Positions 12,578-24,957 of a DNA stretch of 64,000 nucleotides are shown here, piece by piece. Every line of letters starts with the position of its first letter. Position 1 is the first letter of the stretch. The position numbers were made by a program, and so were the translations under genes. This DNA comes from Sitta carolinensis. Taxonomy: Eukaryota; Chordata; Aves; Passeriformes; Sittidae. The stretch is from positions 110,768,410-110,832,409 of the forward strand of contig CM063284.1 in NCBI GenBank assembly GCA_032173965.1. The letters run 5' to 3'. A model generated the notes under the pieces. That model was not told where the DNA came from and did not search any database. It saw only the letters and a program-made list of their open reading frames with translations.

Positions 12578-12684
12578 TGGATTCAAAGGTGAGAGAAAAA
12601 GGGCAGTCCTTGGGCTGAAAGTGTGCATAGGGACCTTCTGTGGGCAATGACATTTCCTTTGTCTTCATATTTTTTCTTTCAAAG

Positions 12685-13030
12685 CCTTTGGGACCACTGG
12701 GCTGGAAGTGGAGGAGTCCCAAACATGGGTGCAAGATCCATCTCTGCACACTCTAGCACCCCTGCCCAAGCCACCGAGCAGGGAGCCACGGTTGCAGCTA
12801 AAGCACCTCCAGAGAAAATTCCTGTGTACTCTTCCTCCTCCACATCTGTGCCATGAGCTGGGAGTGAGATGCAGGTGTCTGGGTTACTCCAGCCACAGGG
12901 CGTGGCAGTGCTCATGGGGTAGGCAGCATTTGGGGTTAGGGGGGCAGCCCTCCTCCTCTAGACTTGAGCATTGTTGTGGTACTTTATGTTTGCTGCTGTA
13001 TGCCTGAGTTAATAAACCATCTTTATCTGA
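12685..13030 (+). other. Candidate terminal exon or exon-derived retrocopy with poly(A) signal
   Basis: A long pyrimidine tract ends in CAAAG at 12,684, a plausible splice acceptor. The downstream frame is open for 57 codons to a TGA at 12,854-12,856. Its last part is Ala/Pro/Ser/Thr-rich (for example QATEQGATVAAKAPPEKIPV) and looks low-complexity rather than domain-like. About 155 bp after the stop there is a canonical AATAAA at 13,011-13,016. Acceptor, open frame, stop and poly(A) signal in this order fit a last coding exon. I do not recognise the product, and no matching upstream exon was found. Chance co-occurrence, or the 3' end of a non-coding transcript, remains possible. Confidence 0.25.
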
Positions 13031-16000
13031 AAAGAAACACCTGCAGGTAGTCCTTTCTAGGCGGCTCAGGTCCCATTCCTCCACAAGGTGTTGTTCGTAA
13101 TTTAGTATTGTCAGAGGCATTAGTCACTGCCATAGCAGCTTAATAATGCATGGTAGGAGCCAGCTGGTAATTAACAAATTAGAAATATCATCTACATTTT
13201 CCTCAAATATTTCAGATGTAGCAAAAATAATTAAAAGGAGAGTGCTTTGGGTGTTTCAAACTGTTAGGTATATTTAAAATATTTCACCATGATAGGAAAT
13301 TATTCATTGTTTTAAAGGTCAGCTAGGCCTCATCTTGCTGCTGTCCTAGGATTCTGTAATTCACACTGAAGAGTTATGAAGCAGGGGAAGGGCCAGACTC
13401 CTGTCTTTTTCTTTAACACTTTAATTCTGCATCATTTAGCAAATTCCTGCCAATGCCTGACTTCTGTGCCTGTTTTTAGGAGTGGCATGACTTTGTAGGT
13501 CTCAGCTGCTCTCTTTTGCACTTAACTTCTTTTCGTATGAGAAGTGTCTTGAATTGGAAGGTTATGTTTACGTGTATGTGATGGAAAGATGAAATTGGCT
13601 TGTAATTGAAGCTAAGGAGAGAAAAAGTTAACACAATTTGTATGAAACTGCAATGCTGGGACAGACACCACAGTATGAATGAAGGTGATGATGGGTTTCA
13701 TTATGTAGTGTAACTAAAATATGCTGGTATGCACAAGCTTGCTTTAACTCACTCGGCATCTCCATATTTTATCACCAGATGGTGACCAGCAGTTTCAAAC
13801 TGAGATGCTCTCAATTACCTATGCGTGATGATTGAGCAATAGTATGCTTTGCTACATTCCCCCATCCATGCTGCTTCAGCCCAATACTCCTTGATCCTCC
13901 TGCAGCCTGGCTCCGGGACTTGGCTCTGAGTATCACAAGCCTTTGACTCTGCTTTTTCTCCGGGGCAGGATCTGATCTGGGCACTCTGAGGCAGACGGAG
14001 CAGGGAGCAGAGCAAGCGATCGGAGGAGCGTCATTTCTACGGGTAGGGTGTTACCTGTCTTCGTGGGGAGTGCTTGGGTACTGGCAGTGGCTTGGAGAAA
14101 TATGATTTATGTCTGAAAACATTCTTCCTGAGATAAACAAAAAGCTTTTGAAAGTGTGTCTGGGAGCTCTTTGATACACAGTGCAGAGGTTTTGTCAGAC
14201 AGTAGCAGTTTGCGTTCAAGTTTTGAACTCATAGTACAGATGTGAGCAGCTGTACAATGTAATGAAAAGCAGAGAAGAATCTGCCCTGTAATACCTTTGC
14301 TACATTTAGTCACTTCCACATTGATGGAAGAGCACTGGGGGTTTCAAAGCATGTGTTTCTGAAACTTACAAAAGAAAAGGAATTCCGTATGCCATTTCTG
14401 TTAAGATTTTTAGCCTCTTAGAGTCAAGCTGAGGTGTTTTGAATGCTTCCCAGTACCTTTTGGTACTAAAGCAAAAAGGCTAGAGGTAGAAAAAGGGCTG
14501 ATAAGTTATTATTCACACAACGTTGTTAACAGCGTAGATTTGTTTTGTGCACCCTGAATTCTCTTTTGTTGGTCTGAGTGGCTTTTGCTTGGAGTCTTTC
14601 TGGTAGCTTTGTACTGACTGTTGCCTCAGCAGAAAACTTTCCCTGTTTGTACTGTCTAACAGTAGAGCATGAAAGTGCAGGGGACACTGAGTCACGGAGC
14701 TTGCAGACATGGGGAGAGAGTGATGCTGCTGGCTGCACCCGAGCTGGGTGAGAGCTGACACCCGAGAGGGCAGGCAGACACACAGCAACATGCCAGCCTT
14801 TACCTGCAATCCCACAGCGTGCTCAGAACCGGCCTCACATGGCCCCGCCTGCTGCCAGCAGCACAGCCAGCACATTTTGCATATCTCCTGCTCCTTCCAC
14901 TGTCCACATTGAGGTACCTGTTGGATGCAGCACTTTTCTGTTTTGTTGTTCTGGCTCCCTGGATTTCCCCCAGTGCAGCGCAAGGGCAGGGTACAGGGGT
15001 GGTCCTGCCTGGTTGTGTCCCAGACTGTGGGGTGGCAGCTTGGCACACACACAGGTGTGGCAGGGCTCCTGGCATCCATAGCCCTGATATGGCTGGGCAG
15101 TCTCACCTGCATATCTCTCCCAGTGACAGAACAGTGTTTCCTAGTGCAGGAGCTGTTCCTGCAGGCAGGGCCTTACAGTTCATCCAGGGATTACAAGGCA
15201 CATCAAATTTTACTACAGTTTTCATCCCCCTGGAGCGCTTCATAGACACAAACAATTACACAGACTTCATAATGATTATGGCCTATTAAACTGCTGTATA
15301 AATACTGGTACTATATTTTTTGAATTATTTTTTACCCTTTTTTTTAATTCAGTTCATGACCTTCACACTTCAGGTTTTAAAATGCTACTGCGTTACATAG
15401 AAGACTAGATTGCTTTTGGGTGAATGAAGATAACTACCATAGCAAGGGGAAAAAAAAGTTTTGTTCCTTCAATCTGATGCAGTTCATGTAATTATGGAAG
15501 GTAGGGGATGTCTTTAATACCTGTCACTCTTTTGTACTGATGCTTTCAAAATATTTGGACACAAGTCACGGAGCTATCTGTTCACCTGGGAATGAAGAAA
15601 GAAAATTCAGTCTGAATGTCCTTAGTTGCTGCTTTTTTCACATTATGTTTTGGGTTAGTATTTCTGCAAAGAGGCTATACAGAAATCCCAGAGCAATTTG
15701 AGCCTCTAAGATTTCTCCATTCTGCAGTTTATTTTGACAAAATAATAGCCATATAGCTATGTATTAATGGATTATTGTGATACTTGGATATTGCATTCAA
15801 AACACTGAATTTCAGTACAATTGCTCAAAACCAAACTTATATAGGTAAAGTATATTATTTGCTGCATTCCTTTTATTCTGAACAAATTTATAACATCTAA
15901 CTGTATAATTTTCTGGAAAAAAGGCCCTTTACTTTTGACATTTTGTTCTGTGCTTTTCTTCTCCACTGTTTAAGTCAAAATTAGGCTGTCCTCTTTCTAT

Positions 16001-17286
16001 TTTATTTTTATTTGATATTTGGGAAGCCATAAGCTAACCTATGTGTTCTTTGTTCCATCTGGATGAGTGACTTAATTCCACAAAGACTACTGTTCACTTG
16101 CAATTCACTTTTACTGTCAAAAATGCCGAAGCCTGCAGCTGAGTGTTTTAGTTCCAAATGCACATGGCTAAGCTGAAAAACCTTTTGTTTTTCCTAGTTT
16201 TTGGGACTAATAATGAGGTTCAGGAGTCCCCACCAGGGTTATATAGGAAGTAGGAGAAATTCTGGAGAAGCCATGAAGAATTTTGGTTGAATTTGGGGGT
16301 GATCTGCTGTTAATTCAGTTGTTCAATGCTCTACTTACTCCATGCTTACAGAAAATATTTCCTTTTATTTCTGACAGCAAAGAAAAATTTCATTCCCAGC
16401 CACTGCCTCATTGTTTTCCCTCACTAAAATAAAACAACAGGTGACTAGATCTTGAAGTGTCATATCTGATGTATTTGGCAGTTGTTTTCTGCTTCTTGAT
16501 AGTGCTGGGATATGAACTTGAGGTCATCCCAGCTGCCCTGGCCACCTCTCTGCTCACTGAAATAAAGACTGCCTGGTTTAGTCATTACTGTCTGCTGAGG
16601 CTGCTTTTACACGTGCATTTACCCTGTTCAGAGGATCCCAAACTCTGCATATAAAGATCTGTGTTGGCATCCTTCACTGAGAGTTTCCCTGCCCATGGGA
16701 ACCCAGGCTTGTGTATGTATGTTTTTGAAGCAGATGGTTGTGGTGATACATGCAGGCTTATCTGCTCAGCCTTTTCATCTGAATGGAGCCTTCCATGGTG
16801 AATTGACAGAATGAAAAATTCAGTCCATCCTGTTTAGAATTACATGTGTTTATTCAGTCATTTGTTAAAGCTGGTGCTGTTATTCATGCACGACTTTTGC
16901 TTCCATGTAAGTTTTATTATAGTTTGATCTCTTGTAACACCCAACAAACTTTTTAAAACCACTTACCCAGAAACCATTGTTTCACTGCAATTATAAAAGA
17001 ACATGCAATGAATCACAAATGAGAATATTACCCAACAAGATATTCCTAGAAACAGGAGAGCACTTACATGCAATACAATACATTAAACATTTATAAGGAG
17101 TCAGTTATTAATTTTTTTTTAATACTCTGAATGTGAGGATGTGAAAAGCCTATTCACTGAGGATGTTTGTGGGCTTTTGAAACTTTCTTAAGTTTCCATC
17201 CACAAATTTTTGTCACAGACTTGAAAAGCAAAAACTCAAATATAGTACTTTGGGTGACTCCACATTAAGGTAGCTCTAGACTATGA
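13031..17286. other. Non-genic stretch with a GC-richer patch
   Basis: No recognisable gene. Around 14,500-15,290 the GC content rises and both strands are open over several hundred bases: a 199-codon frame on the minus strand (14,513-15,112) and a 156-codon frame on the plus strand (14,819-15,289). Neither shows a domain, signal peptide or convincing composition. Opposite long frames are expected where stop-rich AT sequence is locally absent. The remaining sequence is AT-rich and featureless. Confidence 0.5.
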
Positions 17287-17334
17287 GTATATATGTATGC
17301 GTGTGTATATACACATATATAGATATATGTGTAC
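17287..17334. repeat. TA/TG alternating tract
   Basis: Imperfect alternating purine-pyrimidine sequence of TATG, TGTG and TATA units, containing short palindromes such as GTGTATATACAC. It is a short compound microsatellite. Confidence 0.75.
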
Positions 17335-17528
17335 AGATAAATTCAACAAACTTTTATCTTTAAGAGAAGTCCACAGTGTGCTTGGTGCTTTATTTCAACA
17401 GAACTGCTCATGATCAAAGGCTTTTGCTGCTGAGACACTTTCACAGTCAGGATCTGTGGTCATTGTAAGCAGATCTCTCAAATGAACAGAAGACTGATAA
17501 GTATAGCTGAGCTATCATTTCTTCACAA

Positions 17529-17575
17529 GGGGAGGAAGGGAAGGGAAGGGAAGGAGGAAGGAAGGAAAGAAAGCC
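17529..17575 (+). repeat. GGGAA/GGAA purine tract with G-quadruplex motif
   Basis: A (GGGAA)n then (GGAA)n array. The runs GGGG (17,529-17,532), GGG (17,538-17,540), GGG (17,543-17,545) and GGG (17,548-17,550) are separated by 5, 2 and 2 nt, a standard G-quadruplex pattern. The array is all purine on one strand, so it could also form a triplex. It is a simple repeat, with no evidence of function. Confidence 0.7.
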
Positions 17576-20500
17576 TCAAGAAATCTCATTTTGAATTGCC
17601 TGTGTGAAGGTGTAGTGTTCCCACTCCCCATTCAGACAGGGCATGTCAACAGACAGCAACATGAGCTCCTCTCTGTCCCTTCCCCAGGCTGGTGGGATGT
17701 GCTCCAATGCCAGTCACGAGATGCAGAGCTCACTTAGCACCACACTGTGCCCAGTGATGATGCCAGCATTTTAGCAACTGCTAGAGCTGAAACCAACTCA
17801 GAGCTGCCTTGTACCTGCAAGGCTCAGGGAGGAAGCAGAGAAATTGGGGTTTGTCAGTCATGGACTATGGAGACATTCCTGGGATGGTACACATTTGTGC
17901 TGAAACCAGTGGAGTGGGAGACCTTTCCAGCACAGGAGCTGGTCTGACTGCTGCTTTGGAGAAGAAATATTATCATTAAGAATTCTGTCACCACTGTGCA
18001 GAGATGCAGAGCACTCTTCCCTGGGCATCTCTGTCTCTGTTCCCCTGCTTTGGAGGGGAAACAAAGCAAAGGAAAGGATCAGCTGCAGACTGTAATTGTT
18101 TTGAAGCAGCTTTCCACTCCTTTAGTAGAATGATGGTACAGTCTGGGTCGTTTAATTTCCCATGTTGATGTAGGCAACAAATCAGATAGATGTGTTGGGG
18201 AATTATTCACTGTGTCTGATAACTCAGCTTTTAAATAAAGAGCGGGACTTTCCAAATATTGCAGGAAGTGGCAAAAGCAGCAGGATATAACAAATTAAAT
18301 GCTTCTGAACTGTCTTCTTTTTTAAGTGCTAAAGTTTAGGCAAAAGAAGCTGCCATTTTTCTAGAAAGAAAACTGTGCAGCAGGTTGGTTCCAACCTGAA
18401 TCTGTTCTACTTGGGCATGCTGGGAAATGCAGCAGTTGTGATTCCTACAGCAGTATTTAAAATGACAAGCATATTTAAATGAATTTGTCTGGTGAAACTT
18501 GGCTAAAACTATTACATCAGTGGGATGATACCATGAGAGCTGTACAATTCAAACAAATTTCTTTTAGCTGCGATGCCATTTTCAGCCCCATTGTGAATAC
18601 CCCATGTGGCTCATGCTCTTTGCTTTCAGATCATTCTGTAGTGGTTCTTCCATTTCTCCCATTTTCATGACCTCTCTGTCAGCCAAAGTGCTGTAGGTAT
18701 TGCTGTTCACAGACCCTCTGCTTGAGGAGTGATGAATGAAAGGCATTCCCTCTTTGTTTTCACCTGGCCAGCTGCATTCTTGAATAAACTGGATGGTGTG
18801 GTTGTGGGGAAGGGAGGGGAAATGGTCTTTAACAAAGACCAAAATGAAAGTATTCCAAGATACCTTTTTGTGGTTTAGCTTTCTTCATGGGATCAAATCC
18901 CAAAAGAGATCTGACTGAGTGTTAGGAAAGGAACGCCCCCCTTCTTCTGACAGCTACTGCCATCTGCCCTAATGGCTTTTTCGAAAGCACATCCCTTCAT
19001 TCATAAATGCATTCTTGTTTTCACTCTTAAATAACCCTCTTTATGCTCTAGGAATATTGGTGGTAGGAGACAGTGCATTATATGCAGATAAATAAACTTT
19101 CTATGGTTTTAAATGCAATATTACTCTTTGTGTCTTTTTTCAGAGATGTTGAATATATCTAACTCTGAAGGCCATGAAAAGTCTACATGGCAGTCACACA
19201 TTACTCTCTTTACCAGGTATCTCCTGTTCTGTTTTCAGTGCCAGACCTTAGTACTCACAATTCAACTGTTTATTGAAGGTGTATTCCTTATCTTCGGTCT
19301 CCTATTTATCAAATCTTGTACTTGTAATTTATCCTTGTTTTATGCTGTTGTATGCATGATCCAGACAACAGTTCTTTTGACCTTATAGAAAAATTGATGG
19401 GCAGAATGGCTCAAAAAATAATCTGCACTGGAAATCTTACTAAAAGTAAAATTCAACTACTTATTATGAAATTGACAGTCTGATTCATTCACCTGTCCTG
19501 GGCAGAATGGAAGGTCAACTAAAATTTGAACCCTTGGTAAGGAAGTGTCACTTCATATTAGTTTAACAGGCACTCCAAAGATAAGATCACACATTACCAA
19601 AGGTAAGAGGTGCAAAACCCCCCTTACAGACGTAAAAGCAACATCCTGTACAAGTATGGTTATTGAGAAGAACATTGGTATTATAATCTCTCAAATGACA
19701 GCTTTATCTGACTGTAATTCATCATGAAGTAGAATTTCTGGTGTGTCAGGAGTTCTCTTGACCTGATGCAAGAGCTTTACAGTTTAACTTTATGACCTCA
19801 GGAGATTAAATAGTTTATCGCAATCCTAAATCTACTCTTTTCCAGCCTGAAGATACTCAAATTCCTGTAATACCCACTACTTACTAGACAATGAAAACTT
19901 AAAAAAACTTTTGTCTTTCTGACATAGCTCACACAGACAATCACACTGAAGTGTTAACATATTGCAGCCTTCTTGTTTGTTGGTGTTTATTTTGGAGTTA
20001 GCAGAAAATTAAGTCAGTCTCTTAAATCTTCACCAGTTTTCACTTCATTGGAGCTGTTCTAAGAAATGTAAACAGTACATTGAGAAATTAGCTCCTATCT
20101 AGCATCTCTTGTGTCCAACATATGTCACAGCAGAAACATTTTAGGTCTGTCCAGTGAATTAGGAAGGGAGACTTCAGTGCTAAGTGCTCTTTGTAGTCAC
20201 ACGGATAGATCTGAGGTATGGTCCTGACCTTGCTGTCATCACATGGCTCTGAAAACACTCATTTTCTGCCTCAGAAGAAGGAACTATTTTGTTCCTCTTT
20301 CTCCAGAGGTTGGTTTGTGTGAGCTTGAGTTTTCCTTACAGCATGCTGACAGGATTGCCTGTTGCTTGTCCAGGGATCCTATTTCTTGCAGCTAATCTGA
20401 ACATGTGTCTCAGGTTTCTTTTCAATCTGCTGAAATATGACTGTGATAATTTTATCTCGACAGCCTGTATGGCTCCACTCATATTCAAGCGTCAGTCTGA

Positions 20501-23500
20501 CTGGCTGTGGGTTTCAGGCACATGACCTTGGGAGAGGTGCAGGCTATTCATGTTGTGAAAGCCTTCTCTCTCAGGGCGATGTGTGTGTGCATGTGTCTGG
20601 TATACCTTTGTAATGCCAGGGCAGACACAAGAAACTGTCCTTTGGTGTCTCTCACTGGCCACAGAACAGTTTTACTGGGCTTGTCTAGGTTCAGCTGGCA
20701 GCTCTTCCTGCTCTCTGCTTCCCTCCTGGTTTTGTTTTACTGCAAACAAAACTTTGTTTTGCTTTCAGCTCAGTGGAGGGTAGTTGATAGTGTAGTCCGT
20801 GATAAATAAAATATAAATTCCTGACTGTGTAATAGATTGGTAGTACCACCAATTCTGAAAGTTGTCCAGCAGTCCCCATTATAGTACCTTATAGTTTTTC
20901 AGAGTATTTGTAATTGTAAAACTTTTAATATCTGAAGTGAAATTTTTTCTAGCCAGCTGTTTTCATCAGCCTGGGTATTTTTGGAATATTTCAGCAAAGG
21001 TGATTCAGTAAGAGTGAGAACAAGACTGGCATAAAAATAAGTTGGGTTTCTTTACATTTAAAGAAAACCTTGGGTTATTTTCTTTGGTATGTTTTAGTAT
21101 GTTGTACACTGGAACAAGGATGTAAACTTCAGTAGAACACATGACCTTTGCATGAGTAGTACTTCTCTTATTTCTCCCAGTGGAAATCTGCCCATTTGGC
21201 CTGTACAGTAGCCCTTGGGGGAAAATAAATCCAGAGCAGCTTATCCATGTTAAGAAGTGGCTGCAGATGAAGATTCTTGATGGAACCATTCTCTCCACAG
21301 GTGCTGGGGAGTCTGCAAGTGTGCTCGTGGCACCTGAGTTGTTCCTTGTTCCATGAGCAGTTGTCAAGGTTTCTGCTGTATTTGTCTTCACGTGGATTCA
21401 GGTGCACAGGTGTGTACTGAGAAGTCAAAGGCTGTACCCCCAAGTCTTGCACGTGCTGAGGACAAAGCTGCAGCTTCACAGGCAGCCTGAACTTTAACAT
21501 CTCCAGTATCTTAAACACTGAGGCTGCTAAAGCAAACAAACACATAGCATACTTATTCCTGAGTTCCTCAGGAATTATTCTGTAAATAGTGTGGTATTGT
21601 CCTTGTTTTGTGGAGTAAAGGGGACAGAACCTCCAGTTTCTTTGTAGTAATTACGCTGCTTTGCATTCAAAACAACCTTGGTGGAGGATCCTGAAAGATG
21701 GGCTTTCCCATCTTTGTCACATGAAGTATACATGACATATATGCTTCTGGTAGGACAGGTGGGGGGCAGGAGAGGAACTCACCTTCTTCTTGGACAGCAC
21801 TGTCTCAGGGGACAGTGGCTCACTTTCTATGTTTATTTCCATGTTAGTTTATGAAGCATCGCTTTTCAAAACTCCTGGGTTTTACCATATTTCCAGCCCT
21901 TAGATGAACAGATGTCAGAAAAAGACAAACAGAAGGAAGATAAATATGTGAACATTTCAAAACTTTCGTTATGGCACATTGGCCAGTACTGAGTAGAAAA
22001 TAATCCTGTTGTCATTGGTGTGTTTGATGTTAGGATTGCGCTTATGTTCAGGTCTGCATTTTTTGTTGTTGCTGTTCTCTTTTCAAAATCTCCCTTTTCT
22101 TCAGAAAGAGCATTTTGATTCAATGTCTGTTTTGTTCAGTGTGGTCAGATGAATGTTTTTCCTACTTAGTAAATGCCCCATGCTTACTGTTTTTATTCAC
22201 ATGAGTAGATTTGCTTGAGATCATTGTGAATGTTGCATGGTGGGGTTAGCAAAGAGTTACTATTTTTTACCAAGCTGCATAATACTTCTGGATACATTTC
22301 TCTATTGATCCTCCAATCCTCTTAGGTCTGCCTAAATAAGTTCTTTATGATGGAAAATAACTTTGCAATTTATAATGCTGTGAGATCACTTTCCCCTCAA
22401 AAGATCATCTTTATATAGTCCTTTTTGCTTTCAGACTCATGGCTCCTGCTCTAGTTTCCTCTCTGGTAGTAAATGTTTAAGAATAAGTAATATGCAAAGT
22501 TTGCAGGAAATCGCGTTCTTTACAAACTCGACTTGTACTTGATGAAAACACAAACAAAATTCTGGCAAGTGGTAGTCATAGCATCTTAAAGATATGCATA
22601 AATCAACAGGTCCTCCCCCCAGTTATCTGTAATAACAAGACTTTGGGATTTTTTTTCTCATCTCCTGCATAAAATTTTCTGTGTTTGCTTGTCATGCATT
22701 TCACTTCACTGGACCCCATGTTTTTTGACTGATTGATGAGAAATGTCATGACTGGACAAGGCATAAAGAGCATGGAGAGGGTATATCTCAGTGACTCCAC
22801 TCTACAGTTTCTAAAGTTATAAAATAATTCATCAACTGAACAACTAAAAATACCATAGTTGAGTGGTTCATTAAAGAGCCTTTTATTAATGTGAGGCAGA
22901 TTTTCCCACTACAGAGGAAGATGTGTTTGGAAACAAGTAAAAAGAAGACATCCTACATCCCAGCAATTTATTCCAGACAAAGGTTACCCTCCTGACATCT
23001 TCAGGGAAACTGTCAGTTTTACATACTCTAATTTATGTCATGACCCACAGGCCTTGGTTTAGCAATGTGTTAAGGGGTTTAGAAAGCTGTGCTGAACTCA
23101 GTCATTCTTTCAATTTAAATCCTACCTGAATAAATGGATTACCAGCTGCTTAGACAAAAATATTTCAATTAAGACAGGAGAGCAACTGGTAAATTCCACG
23201 GATAAACATATTTCCCACATAGTAATGCAGGAAAATTGTTAACTTCAAGTTACAAAAAGGAAGGGTGCTGAACAGCACAAGCCGATGTGCAGATACGAGC
23301 AACTCTGAGTTTATATTGCTGTTGCAAGTGGTTTCATGTGTACAGAAATAACTGCTGTGCAGGCCAGGCTGGGTGCCAGAGTCATCTTCTCTGCTTGTAT
23401 GGTGCTGAGGTTGCCAGCACTTACCCTAAAACTGACGTAGCCATTGGCATAACGGAGACTCGCAATGTTCACTTTGATGTCTGAAGTACAATGCAGTGTA

Positions 23501-23702
23501 CAGGTGACTCCTTTACAAGAGGGGCAGCAGAGACACAAATCTTCGTGTCTGTGATGAGAATTAGCAGCTGGGTCTTTGCTGGAGGGCCAGAGAGGGGACT
23601 GGGAGAGCAGAGCACAAGAATGATTTTTCTGTTGGATTTTTTTGTTCTGCTGCTTCCCAGGTGCTCTGACCAGAGCGTCACCACAGCATTTTGTTGGGGC
23701 AA
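17576..23702. other. Non-genic stretch
   Basis: About 6.1 kb with no recognisable gene or interspersed repeat. Frames are at most about 128 codons, diffuse and overlapping on both strands. Sequence immediately upstream of the CR1 copy (23,490-23,702) is moderately GC-rich and open on both strands but has no match I recognise. Confidence 0.55.
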
Positions 23703-24140
23703 GTCCGGAGGAGGGACACAAAGTTGGTGAGGGGACTGCAGCCCTCCTATGTGAAGACAGGCTGACAAATTTGGAACTGTTCATCCCAGGGAAGAGAAGG
23801 CTGCATGGAGACCACACAGCAGCCTTCCGGTACCTGTAGGGGAACTACAGGGAAGCTAGAGAGGGACTTCTCATCAGGAACTGTAGTGACAGGACAAGGA
23901 GCATTGGGTACAAACTGAAAGAGGGGAAATTTAGGTTAGATATGGAAGAACTATATAGATGGTGAAGCACTGGAAAAGGTTGTCCAGAGGGGCTGTGAAT
24001 CCCATCCCTGGAAGTGTTCAAGGCCAGGTTGGATAGGGGTCTGTGCAGCCTGGTGTAGCGGAAGGTGTCCCTGCCTTTGGCTAGAACTAGATGGTCTTTA
24101 ATGTCCCTTCCAACCCAAACCATTCTATGATTCTATGATT
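23703..24140 (+). mobile_element. CR1 LINE, 5'-truncated 3' end
   Basis: The sequence follows the CR1 3' region in order: the 'ggaggagggacacaaag' block, 'gaagacaggctga', 'gagaagaaggct...gcagccttcc.gtacct', 'aggacaagga', 'cccatccctggaagtgttcaaggcc', and finally 'cccttccaacccaaaccattctatgattctatgatt', ending in two copies of the ATTCTATG octamer. CR1 is a chicken-repeat-1 non-LTR retrotransposon that inserts 5'-truncated copies and ends in such octamers instead of poly(A). The copy covers the end of ORF2 and the 3' UTR and has several small deletions, for example near 23,950. It is inactive. Open frames on either strand here are by-products of the element. Confidence 0.93.
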
Positions 24141-24865
24141 TTGTTAGCAAACAGAATTCAGATTTCTGTCTACAAATGAGTTCAGAGAAAAAAGCTTAAA
24201 AGAAAGGAAAACAAAGTCTTAGGTCCGAAAAAGATTTAAAATCTTGGCTATGCAATTGAAAGTAAAACTTTGTGACAGTTACTCTCCAATCATATTAATT
24301 AAGTGGCCTTTAAACAACAAAGCCATTCAGATTATTAGCTGGGAAGTGGAGTTGGGATGTCAGCTCAAGTGGACTCACTCTACTGACAGTAAACATAACT
24401 TTTGGAGATGAAACTTTGTTTGCCTCTGGCTGCATGATAAAGCAACTGAAAGTCCCGCTCTCTGATAAAGTACGTAGTTCTCAGGATATGTGATACCATG
24501 AAATGTGCTCCTCATCCCAGGAATTTGCGCCTTATGCATCAGAACAGAAAAAGAATATAGGCAGTGCATGAAGAAATGACATTCAGCTTACTCATAATAA
24601 ATGCCATGGCATATGTCATCAGTTAATAGGCAGCACAGCATATACCAAAACTACTTTGAAAACTACTGTGTTGTTTGAGTTTTTTCTTTCTAGCTAAAAG
24701 GTACTTTAAGTCCTTCTACAGCTGGGAGCAGAAGCTAGTATTTTTTAGAACATCTTTGTTTTAATACTCTCCTAGGATGTGTCCTACCTTATTAGCATCT
24801 CTTTTCATTTAATAACCTCTGTTTGGAATTAAGGATACTCAAATGTAAAATACTGATTCTTAGAG
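24141..24865. other. Non-genic stretch
   Basis: AT-rich sequence between the CR1 copy and the pure A/T tract. No gene or further repeat is recognised. Confidence 0.6.
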
Positions 24866-24957
24866 AAGCTATTAATATTATATAATATATTAATATTATT
24901 AAATATTAATATAAATAAAATAAATAAATATAATTATATTAATTAAAAAGCTATTAA
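24866..24957. repeat. 79-bp pure A/T tract bounded by 10-bp direct repeats
   Basis: From 24,871 to 24,949 every base is A or T, with TTAATATTA-type palindromic units and (AAAT)n stretches. The motif AAGCTATTAA occurs exactly at both edges (24,866-24,875 and 24,948-24,957), 82 bp apart. That is the pattern left by an insertion with target duplication or by an 82-bp tandem duplication followed by expansion. No transposon ends are recognisable. Confidence 0.75.

Noticed and set aside
14513..15112. 199-codon minus-strand frame as a gene
   Set aside because: Cys/Ser/His-rich random-looking peptide in a GC-richer patch where the plus strand is open too. Kept only as a low-interest finding.
23311..23817. 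168-codon minus-strand open frame
   Set aside because: Its first part is antisense to the CR1 copy that starts at 23,703 and the rest is featureless.
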